From Chloroflexota bacterium (GTDB lineage Bacteria > Chloroflexota > Anaerolineae > Anaerolineales > Anaerolineaceae): 6,191 nt of DNA. The notes beneath the pieces are model-generated. The model did not search any database, was not told where the DNA came from, and worked only from the letters and a program-made list of their open reading frames with translations. Position 1 is the stretch's first letter; the number at the start of each line of letters is the position of its first letter. Shown here piece after piece: positions 6,066 to 6,191 of this stretch. The stretch covers positions 1 to 6,191 of the forward strand of contig JAGVUS010000016.1 in assembly GCA_019136175.1 (NCBI GenBank), in the 5' to 3' direction. The translations under genes and the position numbers were made by a program.

Positions 6066-6068
6066 TAG
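6049..6068. promoter_or_regulatory. Second, imperfect operator copy overlapping the promoter
   Basis: Contains TCTACACGTGT, identical over 11 bases to the core of the 36-bp palindrome. The exact dyad ACACGTGT is centred between 6058 and 6059; outward symmetry decays on the right (GTGTCAA instead of GTGTAGA), where the sequence must also supply the TTGACA -35 box. Centre-to-centre distance to the perfect palindrome is 99 bp, a length compatible with looping by a tetrameric repressor, though not an exact whole number of helical turns. Confidence 0.65.
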
Positions 6069-6094
6069 GAAATGTAAATACTCATCCATGTTTA

Positions 6095-6123
6095 ATGATA
6101 CCCCTTACCCCGTTCCTTATAAT
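6095..6123 (+). promoter_or_regulatory. Putative promoter of the divergent kinase-like gene
   Basis: TATAAT at 6118-6123 is a perfect -10 box, with ATGATA (four of six matches to TTGACA) 17 bases upstream at 6095-6100. Transcription would begin near 6130, about 30 bases before the ATG at 6162. The operator-like sites lie upstream of it and do not overlap, so its control is probably separate from the operon's. Confidence 0.55.
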
Positions 6124-6150
6124 GATTTAACGATATTTAATCTGGATGAA

Positions 6151-6156
6151 AGGAGG
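6151..6156 (+). promoter_or_regulatory. Ribosome binding site of the divergent gene
   Basis: AGGAGG lies five bases before the ATG at 6162, a consensus site at acceptable spacing that supports reading the last 30 bases as the start of a real gene. Confidence 0.75.
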
Positions 6157-6161
6157 TTGAA

Positions 6162-6191
6162 ATGGCTGTTATTACCATATCCCGGGAACTC
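6162..6191 (+). CDS. Start of a probable cytidylate-kinase-like protein (5' end only)
   Basis: Only ten codons are visible: MAVITISREL. This matches the typical opening of cytidylate-kinase-like (AAA_26/Cmk-like) nucleotide-binding proteins, in which a VITISR-type strand leads into a glycine-rich P-loop (GSGG) that would fall just past the window edge. A consensus ribosome site and a well-placed TATAAT box precede it. The gene diverges from the operon and nothing visible ties it to sugar or CoA metabolism. The call rests on ten residues, so the gene start is far more certain than the product. Confidence 0.6.
   Translation, partial: MAVITISREL

Noticed and set aside
5942..6068. Inverted repeats as transposon ends or a recombination site
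   Set aside because: No transposase or integrase, no target duplication, and the shared core overlaps a promoter, which points to regulator binding.

Overview
The window shows almost all of one leftward (minus-strand) catabolic operon, cut off by the left edge, plus the first ten codons of a divergent rightward gene at the right edge. Base composition is balanced and even, coding density is high, and Shine-Dalgarno sites are clear. I see no IS element, tRNA, rRNA or CRISPR. The protein types (split transketolase, glutaconate-type CoA-transferase pairs, and a cytidylate-kinase-like protein starting MAVITISREL) fit an anaerobic heterotrophic bacterium. An Anaerolineae-type Chloroflexota is my best guess, but this rests on recalled gene content and is weak.

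Layout in transcription order, right to left. 5901-6161 is the divergent control region. It holds a near-consensus sigma-70 promoter facing left (TTGACA, 17 bp, TATTAT). An ACACGTGT-centred operator-like site lies inside that promoter, and a perfect 36-bp palindrome with the same core lies 99 bp away in the leader. A separate promoter faces right. The operon then runs: transketolase N-terminal subunit (5052-5897), transketolase C-terminal subunit (4092-5036), a xylose-isomerase-like TIM-barrel sugar isomerase/epimerase (3235-4083), CoA-transferase-type subunits A1 (2327-3211) and B1 (1506-2303), then a second pair, A2 (582-1484) and B2 (1-565, truncated by the window). Gaps between genes are 8 to 23 bp with no terminator, so co-transcription is very likely.

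How the genes may work together (inference): the TIM-barrel enzyme would isomerise or epimerise a ketose or ketose derivative, the two-subunit ThDP enzyme would move or release a two-carbon ketol unit, and the two CoA-transferase-fold complexes would process a resulting carboxylic acid. B2 keeps the catalytic glutamate of class I CoA-transferases. B1 has glycine there, as I recall for the ring-cleaving hydrolase subunit IpdB. The operon may therefore pair one true CoA-transferase with one CoA-ester C-C hydrolase-like enzyme, downstream of a transketolase whose acceptor-site aspartate is also replaced. I do not recognise this combination as a named pathway and cannot name the substrate.
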